Shown here one piece after another: positions 15,553 through 24,299 of a stretch of DNA of 34,849 nt; within the stretch, counting starts at the first letter, position 1; each line of letters starts with the position of its first letter. The notes below the pieces were generated by a model that made no database searches, was not told the origin of the DNA, and saw only the letters and a list, made by a program, of their open reading frames with translations. The DNA lies in contig JAVHLZ010000025.1 of the NCBI GenBank assembly GCA_031081675.1, positions 1 to 34,849 of the forward strand. Direction: 5' to 3'. Position numbers and translations under genes: made by a program. This DNA comes from Armatimonadota bacterium. Lineage in GTDB: Bacteria; Sysuimicrobiota; Sysuimicrobiia; Sysuimicrobiales; Kaftiobacteriaceae.

Positions 15553-17830
15553 GGCCGCCCCGACCGGTGTCCCGCTCCTGCCCGGCGGCCTCCCGCAGCG
15601 CCCGCAGCAGCCGCTCGGGAGTGATGGGCAGCTCGTAGATCCGCACCCCGGTGGCGTCGGCGATGGCGTTGGCGATGGCCGCCCCTCCCGGCACCACCGG
15701 CGGCTCGCCGACGCCTTTGGCGCCGAACGGTCCGGCCTCCGATGGCACCTGGACCATCACCACGTCGGTGGGCGGCACGTCCGCGGCCCGAGGAATCGGG
15801 TAGTCGGCGAACGTGGTGGTCAGCAGCGTGCCCTGCCTGTCGTAGATCATTGCCTCCAGCAGCCCCCAGCCGATGCCCTGGGCGGCCCCCCCGCGCATCT
15901 GGCCCTCCACGGCCGCGGGGTTGATGGGGAATCCCACGTCCTGGATCACCAGGTAGTCCAGCAGCCGCACCTGTCCCGTCTCCACGTCCACACGCACCCG
16001 GGCCAGGTGGGCGGCGAAACCCGGCGACGGGCGGGGAGCCGCGATGGAGCCGGTGCCGAAGATCGGAGCGTAGCGGGCTCCGAAGGACATGCTCTTGCGG
16101 GCGATCTCCGCCAGGGCGATGGCCTTCTGTGGCGTGCCCCGCACCCGCACCTGGCCGTCGGCGATCTCCAGGTCGTCCACGCGGGCTTCCAGCTCGCTGG
16201 CGGCGATGCTGAGGATCTGCCGGCGCGCGTCTTCGGCGGCCATCTTGACCGCCGCGCCCACCGTGTAGGTGGTCTTGCTGCCGGCGGACATGCCGGCGTA
16301 GGGCGCGTGGTCGGTGTCGGCGGTGACGACCCGGACGCTGTCGGGGTCCACCCCCAGCACCTCGGCGGCAATCGCCCGGAACGTGGTGGCGGTCCCGGTG
16401 AGGTCCACCGCTCCCGTGATGACCTGGAAGGTGCCGTCGGGATTGGCCCGCACGCAGGCGCTGGCGGACTCCACACCCCCCGGCCAGCCTCCCACCGCCA
16501 CCCCGTAGCCGGTGCCGGGCTCCCGGGGCCGGGAGGTCCACCGCGGGTGGTCGCGCAGGGCCCGCAGCACCTCATCCAGCCCCATGGGCGGCCACGGACG
16601 GCCGTTGGGCATGGGGTCGCCCGGCCGCGAGGCGTTGCGCAGGCGGAACTCCACCGGATCCATCCCCAGCGCCTGCGCCATCAGGTCCATCTGCGACTCG
16701 ATGGCAAACGTGGCCTGGGGCGCGCCGGGGGCGCGGTACGCCCCGTTGGGGGCCTTATGGGTAAGGACTTCCAGGGACTCGATGTCCAGGTGCGGCGCCC
16801 GGTAGTAACCGCCCAGCAGGATGGCGGCGATGGACGCCGGCGCTCCCGGCTGGCAGCCGGCGTCGAAGACGATGCGCGCCTGCAGGGCGACGAGCGCGCC
16901 ATCCGATGCGGCGCCCGTGCGCAGCCAGATGGTGCACTCCGGGCCCGGGTTGCTCAGCAGGAAGTCCTCCCTCCGGGTGAGGACCAGGCGGACCGGACGG
17001 CGCACCGCCACGGCCAGGGCGGCCACCAGCGGCTCCAGCAGGGAGATCTTGCCGCCGAAACCCCCGCCCACCGTCATGGGCACCACCCTCACCTGCTGCT
17101 CGGACACGCCCAGGGCCTCGGCCACCTCCCCGCGCACGTAGAACGACCCCTGGGTGGAGCTGTAGACCGTGACCACCCCGCTGGCGGGGTCCACGGCGGC
17201 CGCGGTGGCGTGGGGCTCCAGGTGGGCCTGGTGCAGGCGGGACGTCCGGTAGGTCCGCTCGATGACCACCGCGGCCTGCCGGAAGCCCTCCTCGATGTTC
17301 CCGCGCGTGAAGCGGTAGCGGGTGGCCACGTTGCTGGGCGCGGTCGCCGCGGTCTCCTCGGCCGCCAGCGTGGCGTGGCCGGCCTCCTCGTCGTCCTCTT
17401 CGGCCTCAGCCTCGGGGGCCACCAGCGGCGCGCCGTCCCGCATTGCGTCTTCCGGCGTGAGCACCGCCGGCAGGACCTCGTACTCCACCGCCGCGGCCAG
17501 CCGCTCGGCGCCGTCGGCGGCCGCCGCCTCCGACTCCGCCAGGACCGCCGCCACCGGCTGGCCGGCGTAGCGGACCTCGTCCCGGGCCATCATGCGGCTG
17601 CCGACGCCGGCCGGCAGATCGGCTTCGGTCACCACCGCCTCCACGCCGGGCACGGCCAGGGCCACCTCGCGGGGAATGCGCCGGATGCGGGCGTGGGGGT
17701 GGGGACTGAGCACCAGCCGCGCGTGCAGCATCCCCGGCAGGCGCAGGTCCTCGGTGTACCGGGCCGCCCCGGTGACTTTCTCGCGCCCCTCGATGCGCCT
17801 GGTGGGCGCGCCGACTACCCGTGGGTTCAT
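15536..17830 (-). CDS. Molybdenum hydroxylase large subunit (xanthine dehydrogenase / CoxL family)
   Basis: A 764-residue molybdopterin-binding subunit that hydroxylates purines, aldehydes or N-heterocycles. The N-terminal a/b hammerhead domain (about 20-125) contains GAARYTEDLRLPGMLHARLV-type sequence. The molybdopterin domains show GGGFGGK (255-261), AYRAPGAPQ (364-372), QGIGWG (651-656) and the catalytic Glu709 in KGVGEPP. The CO dehydrogenase active-site loop AYxCSFR is absent, so CO oxidation is unlikely; AYRAPGAPQ is commoner in nicotinate- and aldehyde-type enzymes. An acidic stretch at 139-150 forms a linker. ATG 17830 follows GGGGAGG. The usual FAD and 2Fe-2S subunit genes are not adjacent, so partners must come from elsewhere. 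Confidence 0.88.
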   Translation of the reverse strand: MNPRVVGAPTRRIEGREKVTGAARYTEDLRLPGMLHARLVLSPHPHARIRRIPREVALAVPGVEAVVTEADLPAGVGSRMMARDEVRYAGQPVAAVLAESEAAAADGAERLAAAVEYEVLPAVLTPEDAMRDGAPLVAPEAEAEEDDEEAGHATLAAEETAATAPSNVATRYRFTRGNIEEGFRQAAVVIERTYRTSRLHQAHLEPHATAAAVDPASGVVTVYSSTQGSFYVRGEVAEALGVSEQQVRVVPMTVGGGFGGKISLLEPLVAALAVAVRRPVRLVLTRREDFLLSNPGPECTIWLRTGAASDGALVALQARIVFDAGCQPGAPASIAAILLGGYYRAPHLDIESLEVLTHKAPNGAYRAPGAPQATFAIESQMDLMAQALGMDPVEFRLRNASRPGDPMPNGRPWPPMGLDEVLRALRDHPRWTSRPREPGTGYGVAVGGWPGGVESASACVRANPDGTFQVITGAVDLTGTATTFRAIAAEVLGVDPDSVRVVTADTDHAPYAGMSAGSKTTYTVGAAVKMAAEDARRQILSIAASELEARVDDLEIADGQVRVRGTPQKAIALAEIARKSMSFGARYAPIFGTGSIAAPRPSPGFAAHLARVRVDVETGQVRLLDYLVIQDVGFPINPAAVEGQMRGGAAQGIGWGLLEAMIYDRQGTLLTTTFADYPIPRAADVPPTDVVMVQVPSEAGPFGAKGVGEPPVVPGGAAIANAIADATGVRIYELPITPERLLRALREAAGQERDTGRGGLRSGR

Positions 17831-17860
17831 CGTCGCCTCCCCGCCAGAGTGTCCGCAGGC

Positions 17861-17866
17861 ATCATA
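17861..17866 (-). promoter_or_regulatory. Candidate -10 box of the molybdenum hydroxylase gene
   Basis: TATGAT on the minus strand lies 30 bases before ATG 17830. The hexamer 17 bp upstream (TGGGAA) is a weak -35. Tentative. Confidence 0.35.
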
Positions 17867-17921
17867 CCGCGGCCGTCGGACGCTTCCCAGAGGGAACGCG
17901 GCGCGGGCGGTGCCGCCGCGC

Positions 17922-19196
17922 CTACGGCCGCGGCCCGCCGCCGAAGCTGAGACCGGACGTCTCAAACAGCCGGGTGTAGACGTCCAGGGCGAACCGGTCG
18001 GTCATCCCCGCAATGTAGTCGCAGACCACCCGGTATACGTCGGCCCGCTGCAGGCGCTCCTGGGTCACCCGCGGCAGCAGCCGGGGCTGCGCCACGAAGG
18101 CCTCGAACAGCCGGCGCACCACCCGCCGCGCCTTTTGCTCCATCTGCAGCTTGTCGGGGTGCAGGTACACCACGTCCCGCAGGTAGGCCGCCAGCTGCAG
18201 CAGTTGCTGGTGCAGCAGATCGCTGAGGGTCACCAGGCGGTCCGGATGGTCCATGGCCTGGTCCGCCGAGCGCACTCCGCGGGCCGCGATGCGTCGGGCG
18301 GTGGTGACCACCGCATCTTCCACCAGACGGCCGATCATCCACCGGATGGCCTCGCGGATGCGCACGTCCGCCCGCTTGCGCGACCCCGGCGGCAGGAACG
18401 CCGCCGCCCGCTCCCCCCGGGGCTCTTCCAGGGTGAGCTCCACCTGGGTGCGGGCCGCCTCGGCCCGGGCCACCAGCCCGTCGGCGGCCCGCACGGCGTC
18501 GGCCCACAGCTCGATGTTCTTGGCCGCCAGGTCGTCCTCGTCGGCCAGCCCGATGCGCAACGCGTCGTCCAGGTCGTGGGTGCAGTAGGCGATCATGTCG
18601 GCCAGGTCCACCACCTGGGCCTCCAGCGACGGCTGGGCCCGGCCCGCGAACTCGGGCGGCACCACCGGCACGTCATAGATGGTGGCGTGGGTGGCGATCC
18701 CCTGGCGGACGGGCCAGGTGAGGTTCAACCCCGGGGCGTGGGCGTAGCGCACCTCCAGCTCGTCCACCACCCGCAGGGACTGCAGGTTGTGCTCGAATCC
18801 TCCGTGGTCCGCCATCAGCGCGTGCAGTTCCTGCTCGCCGGCGTGGCCGAAGGGCGGGTGGCCCAGGTCGTGGGCCAGGGCGATGGCCTCCACCAGGTCC
18901 ACGTTCAACCCCAGGGCCGCCGCGATGCTGCGGGCGATCTGGCTCACCTCCAGGGTGTGGGTCAGGCGCGTGCGGTAGAAGTCGCCCTCGGTGACCACGA
19001 AGACCTGGGTCTTGTGCTGCAGGCGCCGGAACGCCGTGGAGTGCAGCACCCGGTCCCGGTCCCGCTGGAACTCGGTGCGGAACCGGTCCGGCGGTTCGTG
19101 GTAGCGTCGGGCGGCGCCGACGCTGCGGGTGGCGTAGGGCGCCAGCGTCGCCTCCTCCTGGGCCTCGCGCGCCTGCCGCTCCACCAGGTACTCCAT
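17922..19196 (-). CDS. dGTPase-like HD-domain triphosphohydrolase
   Basis: A 424-residue deoxynucleoside triphosphate triphosphohydrolase-like protein, which would split dNTPs into deoxynucleoside and triphosphate in the cytoplasm. The HD metal site is present: His80 in RLTHTLEVSQIAR, the pair His109-Asp110 in AHDLGHPPFGHAGE, and a later Asp in DLADMIAYCTHDLDDA. The N-terminal RTEFQRDRDRVLHSTAFRRLQHKTQV is typical of the family. Length fits the bacterial type 2 group. It is transcribed away from the unknown 268-residue gene across a 70-bp gap. Its role in dNTP balance is family knowledge. Confidence 0.9.
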   Translation of the reverse strand: MEYLVERQAREAQEEATLAPYATRSVGAARRYHEPPDRFRTEFQRDRDRVLHSTAFRRLQHKTQVFVVTEGDFYRTRLTHTLEVSQIARSIAAALGLNVDLVEAIALAHDLGHPPFGHAGEQELHALMADHGGFEHNLQSLRVVDELEVRYAHAPGLNLTWPVRQGIATHATIYDVPVVPPEFAGRAQPSLEAQVVDLADMIAYCTHDLDDALRIGLADEDDLAAKNIELWADAVRAADGLVARAEAARTQVELTLEEPRGERAAAFLPPGSRKRADVRIREAIRWMIGRLVEDAVVTTARRIAARGVRSADQAMDHPDRLVTLSDLLHQQLLQLAAYLRDVVYLHPDKLQMEQKARRVVRRLFEAFVAQPRLLPRVTQERLQRADVYRVVCDYIAGMTDRFALDVYTRLFETSGLSFGGGPRP

Positions 19197-19246
19197 GCGG
19201 CCGTCCCGCCCGGAACTTCCGTCCGGATCCCGCCGTCTCCTGTCCG

Positions 19247-19255
19247 TGCTATACT
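19247..19255 (+). promoter_or_regulatory. Extended -10 promoter, almost leaderless
   Basis: TGCTATACT is a near-perfect extended -10 (TG-n-TATACT), followed by an AT-rich AAAAT. The start codon ATG 19267 is only eleven bases after the box, so the transcript would begin about five bases before it. There is no -35 and no Shine-Dalgarno. Confidence 0.6.
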
Positions 19256-19266
19256 AAAATCACTCG

Positions 19267-20073
19267 ATGGGACGCAACCAGACCTTCACCGAGCTGGCCA
19301 TCCGCCTGTTCGACCGCCCGGGCGAGTTCACGGTGCGGGGGCGCTCGACCAAGGCGGTGGTGGCGGCGCTGCTGCGGGGCGCGGCGGTGCACGGACCCTG
19401 GTTGCGGCAGGTGGCCCGGTGGGTCGAGGAACTGGCCAGCGACGGCTGGCGGTACCGCGGCTACACCGGGCAGGCCCTGGTCTTCCGATCCACGCGCCCG
19501 CTGGATGAGCAGGAAGTGATGGCCTACGTGCGTCGCCGCCTGGGGCAGGACGCGGTCAGTCGGGTGTCGGTGCGCGAGCGCGCCGCACCGCCGGCACGGG
19601 CGCGGCCGCCGAAGCTGCCCAAGGCCGACGACGAGCTCACCCGGGAGCTGCGCCGGCTGATCGGAGCCGAGCAGCACCAGGCGGAACTGTACCTGGGCCA
19701 CCCCACCGAGGAGCTCAGCGAACTCCTGCTGGACATGAGCTTTCTGGCCCAGGAGGCCCTCGAAGATCCCGACGTCTCCGGCCTGATCGACCAGCTCAAG
19801 GAGGAGCACGAACACGACGCCCAGTACCGGGACCTGCACGCGCGCTACCTGTCCCTGATGGAGCGGGCCGGGGCCGGCGACCCGGCGGCCGAAGAGGCCT
19901 ACTGGGACCTGTTCTCCTACATGTCCCGCAAGCTCGCCCGGCTGGTGCCGGCCCTCAGGCAGTTCCTGGAGCGGCGGGGATTTTCGGACCTGTGCGAGCA
20001 CGAGGCCACCGCGTTCCTCACCGCCGCCCTCTCCCAGGCCCTGTCCATCGTCGAGGAGCACAACGGCGACTGA
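19267..20073 (+). CDS. Unrecognised 268-residue protein
   Basis: Cytoplasmic, no signal peptide or membrane segment. Two parts are visible. Residues 1-100 form a small mixed domain (FTELAIRLFDRPGEF, then GWRYRGYTGQALVFRSTRPL). A basic Pro/Ala linker (about 101-118) leads to a helical, acidic C-terminal domain (120-268). The helical part has His/Glu clusters (EQHQAEL, KEEHEHD, LCEHEA, VEEHNGD) that could bind metal, but this is only an impression. It is probably translated from a nearly leaderless mRNA. It lies divergent from a dGTPase-like gene and ends six bases from the convergent AI-2E permease stop. I cannot name a family. Confidence 0.75.
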   Translation: MGRNQTFTELAIRLFDRPGEFTVRGRSTKAVVAALLRGAAVHGPWLRQVARWVEELASDGWRYRGYTGQALVFRSTRPLDEQEVMAYVRRRLGQDAVSRVSVRERAAPPARARPPKLPKADDELTRELRRLIGAEQHQAELYLGHPTEELSELLLDMSFLAQEALEDPDVSGLIDQLKEEHEHDAQYRDLHARYLSLMERAGAGDPAAEEAYWDLFSYMSRKLARLVPALRQFLERRGFSDLCEHEATAFLTAALSQALSIVEEHNGD

Positions 20074-20079
20074 GCCCCG

Positions 20080-21135
20080 TCAGTCGGCGGGCCGGACGCG
20101 CCGGCCCACCTCCCCCGCCACCACCTGGAGCGCCGCCGCCACCGGCACCGCCAGCAGGGCGCCGGCGATGCCCAGCAGCTTGCCGCCGACGACGAGGGCG
20201 AGGATGGTGAGCAGGGGCGACAGCCCCACCGCCCGGCGCATCACCCGGGGAACGATGAAGTTGGCCTCGGCCTGCTGGATCACCGCGTATCCCGCCACCA
20301 CCAGGAGTACCTTCACCGGAGACTGGAACAGGGCCAGGAAGACGGCCGGGATGGCGCCCAGGACGGGGCCGACCATGGGCACCAGCTCGGTGATGCCGGC
20401 GATCAGCCCCAGCAGCACCGGGTAGGGCAGGCCCACAATGCTGGTCCACGCCCAGGCCGCCGCCCCGATGACCAACCCCAGCAGCAGCTGCCCCCGCAGC
20501 CACCCCCCGAAGCGCGCCCCGATCTGATCCAGCACGTCGGCCACCGCGGCCCGCTCCCGGCGCGGGAACAGGGCCAGCACCCCCGCCCGGATGGCCGGCC
20601 CCTCCACCAGCATGTAGAAAGCGAGGAACAGGACGGTGACCACCGACGCCACCCCGCCCAGGACGCGGAACGCCACGCCGGCGGCCGGCCGGAAGAACCG
20701 CCCCAGGGTGGCCAACTCGCGGGGCAGCCGCTCCAGCGGTCCCGCCATATCCGGCAGCCACGGGTAGCGCGCCTGCAGGTCCCGCGCGCGCACCTGCAGC
20801 TCCGCCAGCCGGGCCGGGAAGTTGGCCACGAATTCCCGGGTCTCCAGGACCAGGGGCGTCACCAGGATGGCGCCGACACCCAGCAGCAGGACGACGACGG
20901 CCAGAAAGACCACCAGGATCGCCGACGCGCGGGACAGGCGCCACCCCCGCGGGGTCCACTGCACGGCCTCCAGCCGGTTGACCACGGGCGACAGGCCGGC
21001 GGCGAGGATGGCGGCCACCAGGACGATCAGCAGGATGTCGGTGATCTGCACCAGCAGCCAGGCCACCCCCAGCACCAGGAGGACGGTGAGGACCACCAGC
21101 GCCGTGCGGACCACCAGGTCGGTGCGGGCGGACAT
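20080..21135 (-). CDS. AI-2E family transporter (PerM/TqsA type)
   Basis: A 351-residue membrane protein of the AI-2E transporter family. Two N-terminal hydrophobic segments (about 10-50) precede a third and a soluble helical stretch (about 105-150), then a C-terminal block of five segments. The conserved region LVPMVGPVLGAIPAVFLAL (about 245-263) and the following EANFIVPRVMRRAVGLSPL are diagnostic. Family members include the E. coli AI-2 exporter and Na+/H+ antiporter-like proteins, so the substrate cannot be assigned. It is single, convergent with the unknown gene and next to tRNA-Asn. Confidence 0.9.
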   Translation of the reverse strand: MSARTDLVVRTALVVLTVLLVLGVAWLLVQITDILLIVLVAAILAAGLSPVVNRLEAVQWTPRGWRLSRASAILVVFLAVVVLLLGVGAILVTPLVLETREFVANFPARLAELQVRARDLQARYPWLPDMAGPLERLPRELATLGRFFRPAAGVAFRVLGGVASVVTVLFLAFYMLVEGPAIRAGVLALFPRRERAAVADVLDQIGARFGGWLRGQLLLGLVIGAAAWAWTSIVGLPYPVLLGLIAGITELVPMVGPVLGAIPAVFLALFQSPVKVLLVVAGYAVIQQAEANFIVPRVMRRAVGLSPLLTILALVVGGKLLGIAGALLAVPVAAALQVVAGEVGRRVRPAD

Positions 21136-21244
21136 GTACGCATTACGATTCCGGACCCGGGAGGCGGGGTCCTGCGGAGGAGCACGGACAGCGCGGCGGC
21201 GAGCCTGCCGGCGTCCGGCGGCGCGACCGGGATCGTCGGGCGCC

Positions 21245-21273
21245 TTGTCCGGGGCGGGGGCGGCGGCTAGAAT
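21245..21273 (+). promoter_or_regulatory. Promoter of tRNA-Asn
   Basis: TTGTCC (21245-21250) and TAGAAT (21268-21273) are separated by exactly 17 bp and lie about 31 bases before the tRNA. A good sigma-70-type match. Confidence 0.65.
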
Positions 21274-21304
21274 AGGAGTGCGTCGGCGGACAGGTGCCGC
21301 CCGT

Positions 21305-21379
21305 TCCGCGGTAGCTCAACGGTAGAGCGTCCGGCTGTTAACCGGAGGGTTGGAGGTTCGAATCCTCCCCGCGGAGCCA
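21305..21379 (+). tRNA. tRNA-Asn (anticodon GUU)
   Basis: A full cloverleaf. The acceptor TCCGCGG pairs with CCGCGGA, the anticodon stem TCCGG/CCGGA holds loop CTGTTAA (anticodon GTT), the T-arm carries TTCGAAT, the discriminator base is G and CCA is encoded at 21377-21379. Confidence 0.97.
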
Positions 21380-21664
21380 GGATCGCCGGCCGGATCTGCC
21401 CGTATTCGTCCCGTATTCTCATGGACCGTACTCCGATGGATCCGGGCGGCAATCCTGGCCGACGACAGGTCGAACCTCCACCCCGAGGGGGGTGCGGGGG
21501 AGCGTCAGCTCCCCCAGACAGCAGGGGCAGGCGTCGGAGGGGCTGGCCCATCCGAGGAGGGACCCGTACCATCAGTGAGCCCGACACTCCCGCGCTGTGG
21601 GCGCGCCGGCCCACTCTTTCCGTCCGGTGTCCCCGCGGACGGCGTCTGAGACAACAGGGAGAGC
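21380..21664. other. Non-coding stretch downstream of tRNA-Asn
   Basis: No supported gene. It contains a direct repeat CCCGTATTC (21399-21407 and 21410-21418, 11 bp apart) and an 8-bp hairpin GGGGGAGC/GCTCCCCC (21496-21515, loop GTCA) that might end the tRNA transcript although no T-tract follows. The element and pseudogene side of the tRNA begins here. Confidence 0.5.
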
Positions 21665-23011
21665 ACGGCTAGAAGGCCCGAAGTCGCCCGTCTCCTCAGC
21701 CACCTCAGGACGCGACTGCAGGGTGCGTTGCTGGTCCCGGGCGACCCGGGGTACGACGAGGTGCGCGCGATCTGGAACGGGATGATCGACCGGCGGCCCG
21801 CGGCCATCGCCCGCTGCCTCGGCACGGCCGACGTCATTGCGGGGGTGACGATCGCGCGCGATCACAACCTCCCCCTGTGCATCAAGGGCGGCGGGCACAA
21901 CATTGCGGGGCTGGCCGTCTGCGACGGCGGGCTCATGCTCGACATGTCGCTCATGCGCGGCATGTGGGTGGACCGGGCCGCGCGGACTGCCCGGGTGCGT
22001 GTTGGGCGACGTCGACCGCGAGACTCAGCTGCACGGTCTGGCGACGGTCCTCGGCTTCGTGTCCAATACGGGCGTGGCGGGCCTCACGCTGGGGGGCGGG
22101 TTCGGCTATCTCACGCGCCGCTTTGGCTGGACGTCCGACAACGTGCGGGCCATGGACGTCGTCACGGCCGAGGGCCGCGTCGTGCGCGCCAGCGAGAGCG
22201 AGAACGCGGACCTCTTCTGGGGCCTCCGCGGCGGGGGCGGTAACTTCGGGGTCGTCACGGGATTCGACTTTGCGCTCCACCCCGTCGGGCCCGAGATCGT
22301 GGGGGGCGCGATCGCCTGGCGCCTCGAGGAGGCGGACGATGTGTTCGCACTCTACACGGCAGTCATGGAGACGGCTCCGCCCGAGCTCACCCTCGTCGCC
22401 GCCCTCCGCCTGGCCCCGCCGGCGCCATGGCTTCGCCAGGACGTTCACCGACGGCCCATCGTGGCCCTGTTCGCGTGCCACACGGGGCCGACCGACAAGG
22501 CGGAGGCGGACATAGCGTCCCTCAAGGCGCTGGGATCGCCCGTCGGCGATACCGTCCAGCGGCGCTCGCATGTCTCCCGGCAGAGTCTGCTCGATGCGAC
22601 GCAGCCCAAAGGACGCCGCTACTTGTCCTCCCTCACTCCGCGATTGCGCTCTTTCCACTCGGCGGCGCCCTCAACCGGCTGCCGGAGGATCACTCCGCCG
22701 TGGGGAACCGGAACGCGACCTATGTCCTCAACGTCACGGCATCGTGGGAGAAGGCCGAAGACGACCACGTGAACATCGAGTGGGCGCGTTCGGCCTGGCG
22801 GGACATGCGGCGGTTTTCGACAGGCAGCGTCTACGTGAACTTCCTGACGGAGGAAGAGGATACCGCGCGCATCCGGGCCGCCTACGGGGAAAGCTATGAC
22901 CGCCTGGTGGATATCAAGACAGCGTGGGACCCGGGCAATCTGTTCCGGATGAACAAGAACATCCCTCCGCGTCCGTCCGCCCCGGGGGCGAGGGGAGAGG
23001 CCGCAACCTAG
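21665..23011 (+). pseudogene. Broken FAD-linked oxidase (berberine-bridge type)
   Basis: The remains of a roughly 450-residue FAD-binding oxidoreductase spread over shifting frames. Part one (to about 21,999) has LLVPGDPGYDE, RRPAAIARC and KGGGHNIAG, with the His that binds FAD covalently. Part two (about 22,005-22,622, another frame) has GDVDRETQLHGLAT, GLTLGGGFGYLTRRFG and GGGGNFGVVTGFDFALHPVG. Part three (about 22,637 to the TAG at 23,009, first frame again) has WARSAWRDMRRFSTGSVYVNFL and DPGNLFRMNKNI. At the first junction the normal GGATW-type residues are missing (a small deletion), and at the second about 20-25 residues are gone. Two frame-breaking deletions argue for a real pseudogene rather than a single read error. 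Confidence 0.85.
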
Positions 23012-23066
23012 ACCGTTTCCACGGCGCTGCGGTGCGGAAAGCCCCCGCGGGGCCATGAGCGCATAG

Positions 23067-23091
23067 GGCCCGCTGACGCCTCGAGCGGGCC
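23067..23091. terminator. Hairpin between convergent units
   Basis: GGCCCGCT (23067-23074) pairs with AGCGGGCC (23084-23091) around a nine-base loop, between the pseudogene end and the stop of the convergent DinB-like gene. It lacks a T-tract, so it is only a candidate bidirectional terminator. Confidence 0.35.
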
Positions 23092-23148
23092 TCACCGGCC
23101 GGCGGCCGGCACATGCTCTCTCCTCCGGTGCGGGCAAGGGACGGGATC

Positions 23149-23709
23149 CTAGCGTCCGGTCTCAAACCACCGGGCTGCCCGCCGCTTCAGCGAACTGATC
23201 TGGAATGCGTGCCCCGCCTCGTGCTCGACCAGGTGGAAGACTACCCACTCGGGAGTGACCGCGTAGTCCTCGCCCTGGGGTGCGCGCAGGCGGCGCCACT
23301 CATCTCCCGAGAGCTCCCTGATCGCCTCCAGGAAGACCTGTCGGCTGCGGGCCAGGCGCGCGAGGTGCGACTGAAGCGGCTCTCCGAGCACCGGGGTCAG
23401 GCGTCCGTCAGGAGTCTGCATGGGATAGGGGAACTCGGACGCCACATCCGCGGGTAACTTCGGCTGAAGCAGAAGGTCGTAGTACAGCCAGCTCATCTCC
23501 ACCAGGGCGATGTGGTAGAGCAACGAGCCGATGGCGTTCTCCCGCTCGTCCGGACCCTGCCAGTCGAGGGTGCGCTGGTCCAGTCCCTGGACCAGACGCA
23601 GTATGTAGCGTCGGCGGACGTCCTGCAGGGCCCACAGCCATCTCCCGACCTCGGGGGGATAGCCGGACAGGAGCTGGATCGCAAGTTCTTCCCGGCCCGT
23701 CGGGGTCAT
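23149..23709 (-). CDS. DinB-like four-helix metal-binding protein
   Basis: A 186-residue protein of the DinB/YfiT superfamily, mostly helical. The metal triad is visible: His66 in SLLYHIALVEMSW near the end of the second helix, and His163 and His167 in VVFHLVEHEAGHAFQIS. Family members bind Zn or Ni and include mycothiol/bacillithiol S-transferases and many proteins without known function. A weak ribosome site precedes ATG 23709. It is transcribed in the same direction as the ACT-domain gene but separated from it by 130 bp with no recognised feature. Confidence 0.8.
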   Translation of the reverse strand: MTPTGREELAIQLLSGYPPEVGRWLWALQDVRRRYILRLVQGLDQRTLDWQGPDERENAIGSLLYHIALVEMSWLYYDLLLQPKLPADVASEFPYPMQTPDGRLTPVLGEPLQSHLARLARSRQVFLEAIRELSGDEWRRLRAPQGEDYAVTPEWVVFHLVEHEAGHAFQISSLKRRAARWFETGR

Positions 23710-23839
23710 CGTGGCCGGACTGTTCTCCCGGCGCAGCGCCGGCTCCTGCCCTGCGGTCGCACCAGGGCCACCGCCCGAGGGGATGGAAGCGGTTGCCCCG
23801 CGGGAAGGGGACCGTCCGTCCCGTGCGGCCAGCGGAGCC

Positions 23840-24256
23840 TTACGACGCGCCCAGGGCCGCCGCCGCCCGCGCGACGTCCTGCTGGGCGACCCAGATGATC
23901 ATGCCGTAGCGCCCCGCCCCCGCGCCCAGGGCGGTGGCGGCGACGATGTTGATCCCCACGCCGGCCAGCTTGCCGGTGTGCTCGGCGGCCGCTCCCACCC
24001 GGTCCTCCCCTTCGATGAAGAACGCCTTTTTCGGGCCCACCAGGCTCAGCCCCGCATCCCGGGCAGCCTGTCGGAACCTGCCCACGTCGGCCGGGACCAG
24101 GTCGATCTGCGCCTGTCCGCCCCCTGTGGGAAACGCGTGGTAGGCCAGCAGCAGCACCCCCGCGTCCCGCAGCGCCGACAGGACCCGGAAGCTCTCGCCC
24201 GGCCTGTCCGGCACCATCACGTAGAAATACTCTACCTGCCGTACCCGGTCGGCCAT
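23840..24256 (-). CDS. ACT-domain protein
   Basis: A 138-residue protein that appears to hold two ACT-type ligand-binding units. The first (about 8-60) includes EYFYVMVPDRPGESFRVLSAL, and the second (about 75-135) includes EDRVGAAAEHTGKLAGVGINI. ACT domains usually bind amino acids or other small ligands and regulate a partner. No catalytic domain is attached. GGGGGGAGGG sits just upstream of the ATG and a TATCAT -10 box lies 29 bases before it. There is no clear partner among the neighbours. Confidence 0.8.
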   Translation of the reverse strand: MADRVRQVEYFYVMVPDRPGESFRVLSALRDAGVLLLAYHAFPTGGGQAQIDLVPADVGRFRQAARDAGLSLVGPKKAFFIEGEDRVGAAAEHTGKLAGVGINIVAATALGAGAGRYGMIIWVAQQDVARAAAALGAS

Positions 24257-24285
24257 GACCCTCCCCCCGCCAATGGTGTACTCCC

Positions 24286-24291
24286 ATGATA
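24286..24291 (-). promoter_or_regulatory. Candidate -10 box of the ACT-domain gene
   Basis: TATCAT on the minus strand lies 29 bases before ATG 24256. No good -35 is present at 16-18 bp; the first copy of the GGGGACAGTC repeat occupies that region. Confidence 0.4.
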
Positions 24292-24299
24292 CCCCGAAA

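Noticed and set aside
15536-17830. Aerobic CO dehydrogenase large subunit
   Set aside because: The active-site AYxCSFR loop is absent; AYRAPGAPQ is found instead, so a general molybdenum hydroxylase is the safer call.
21267-21614. Minus-strand protein containing RGGFEPPTLRL
   Set aside because: This is the translation of the tRNA-Asn complement, a common false gene next to tRNAs.
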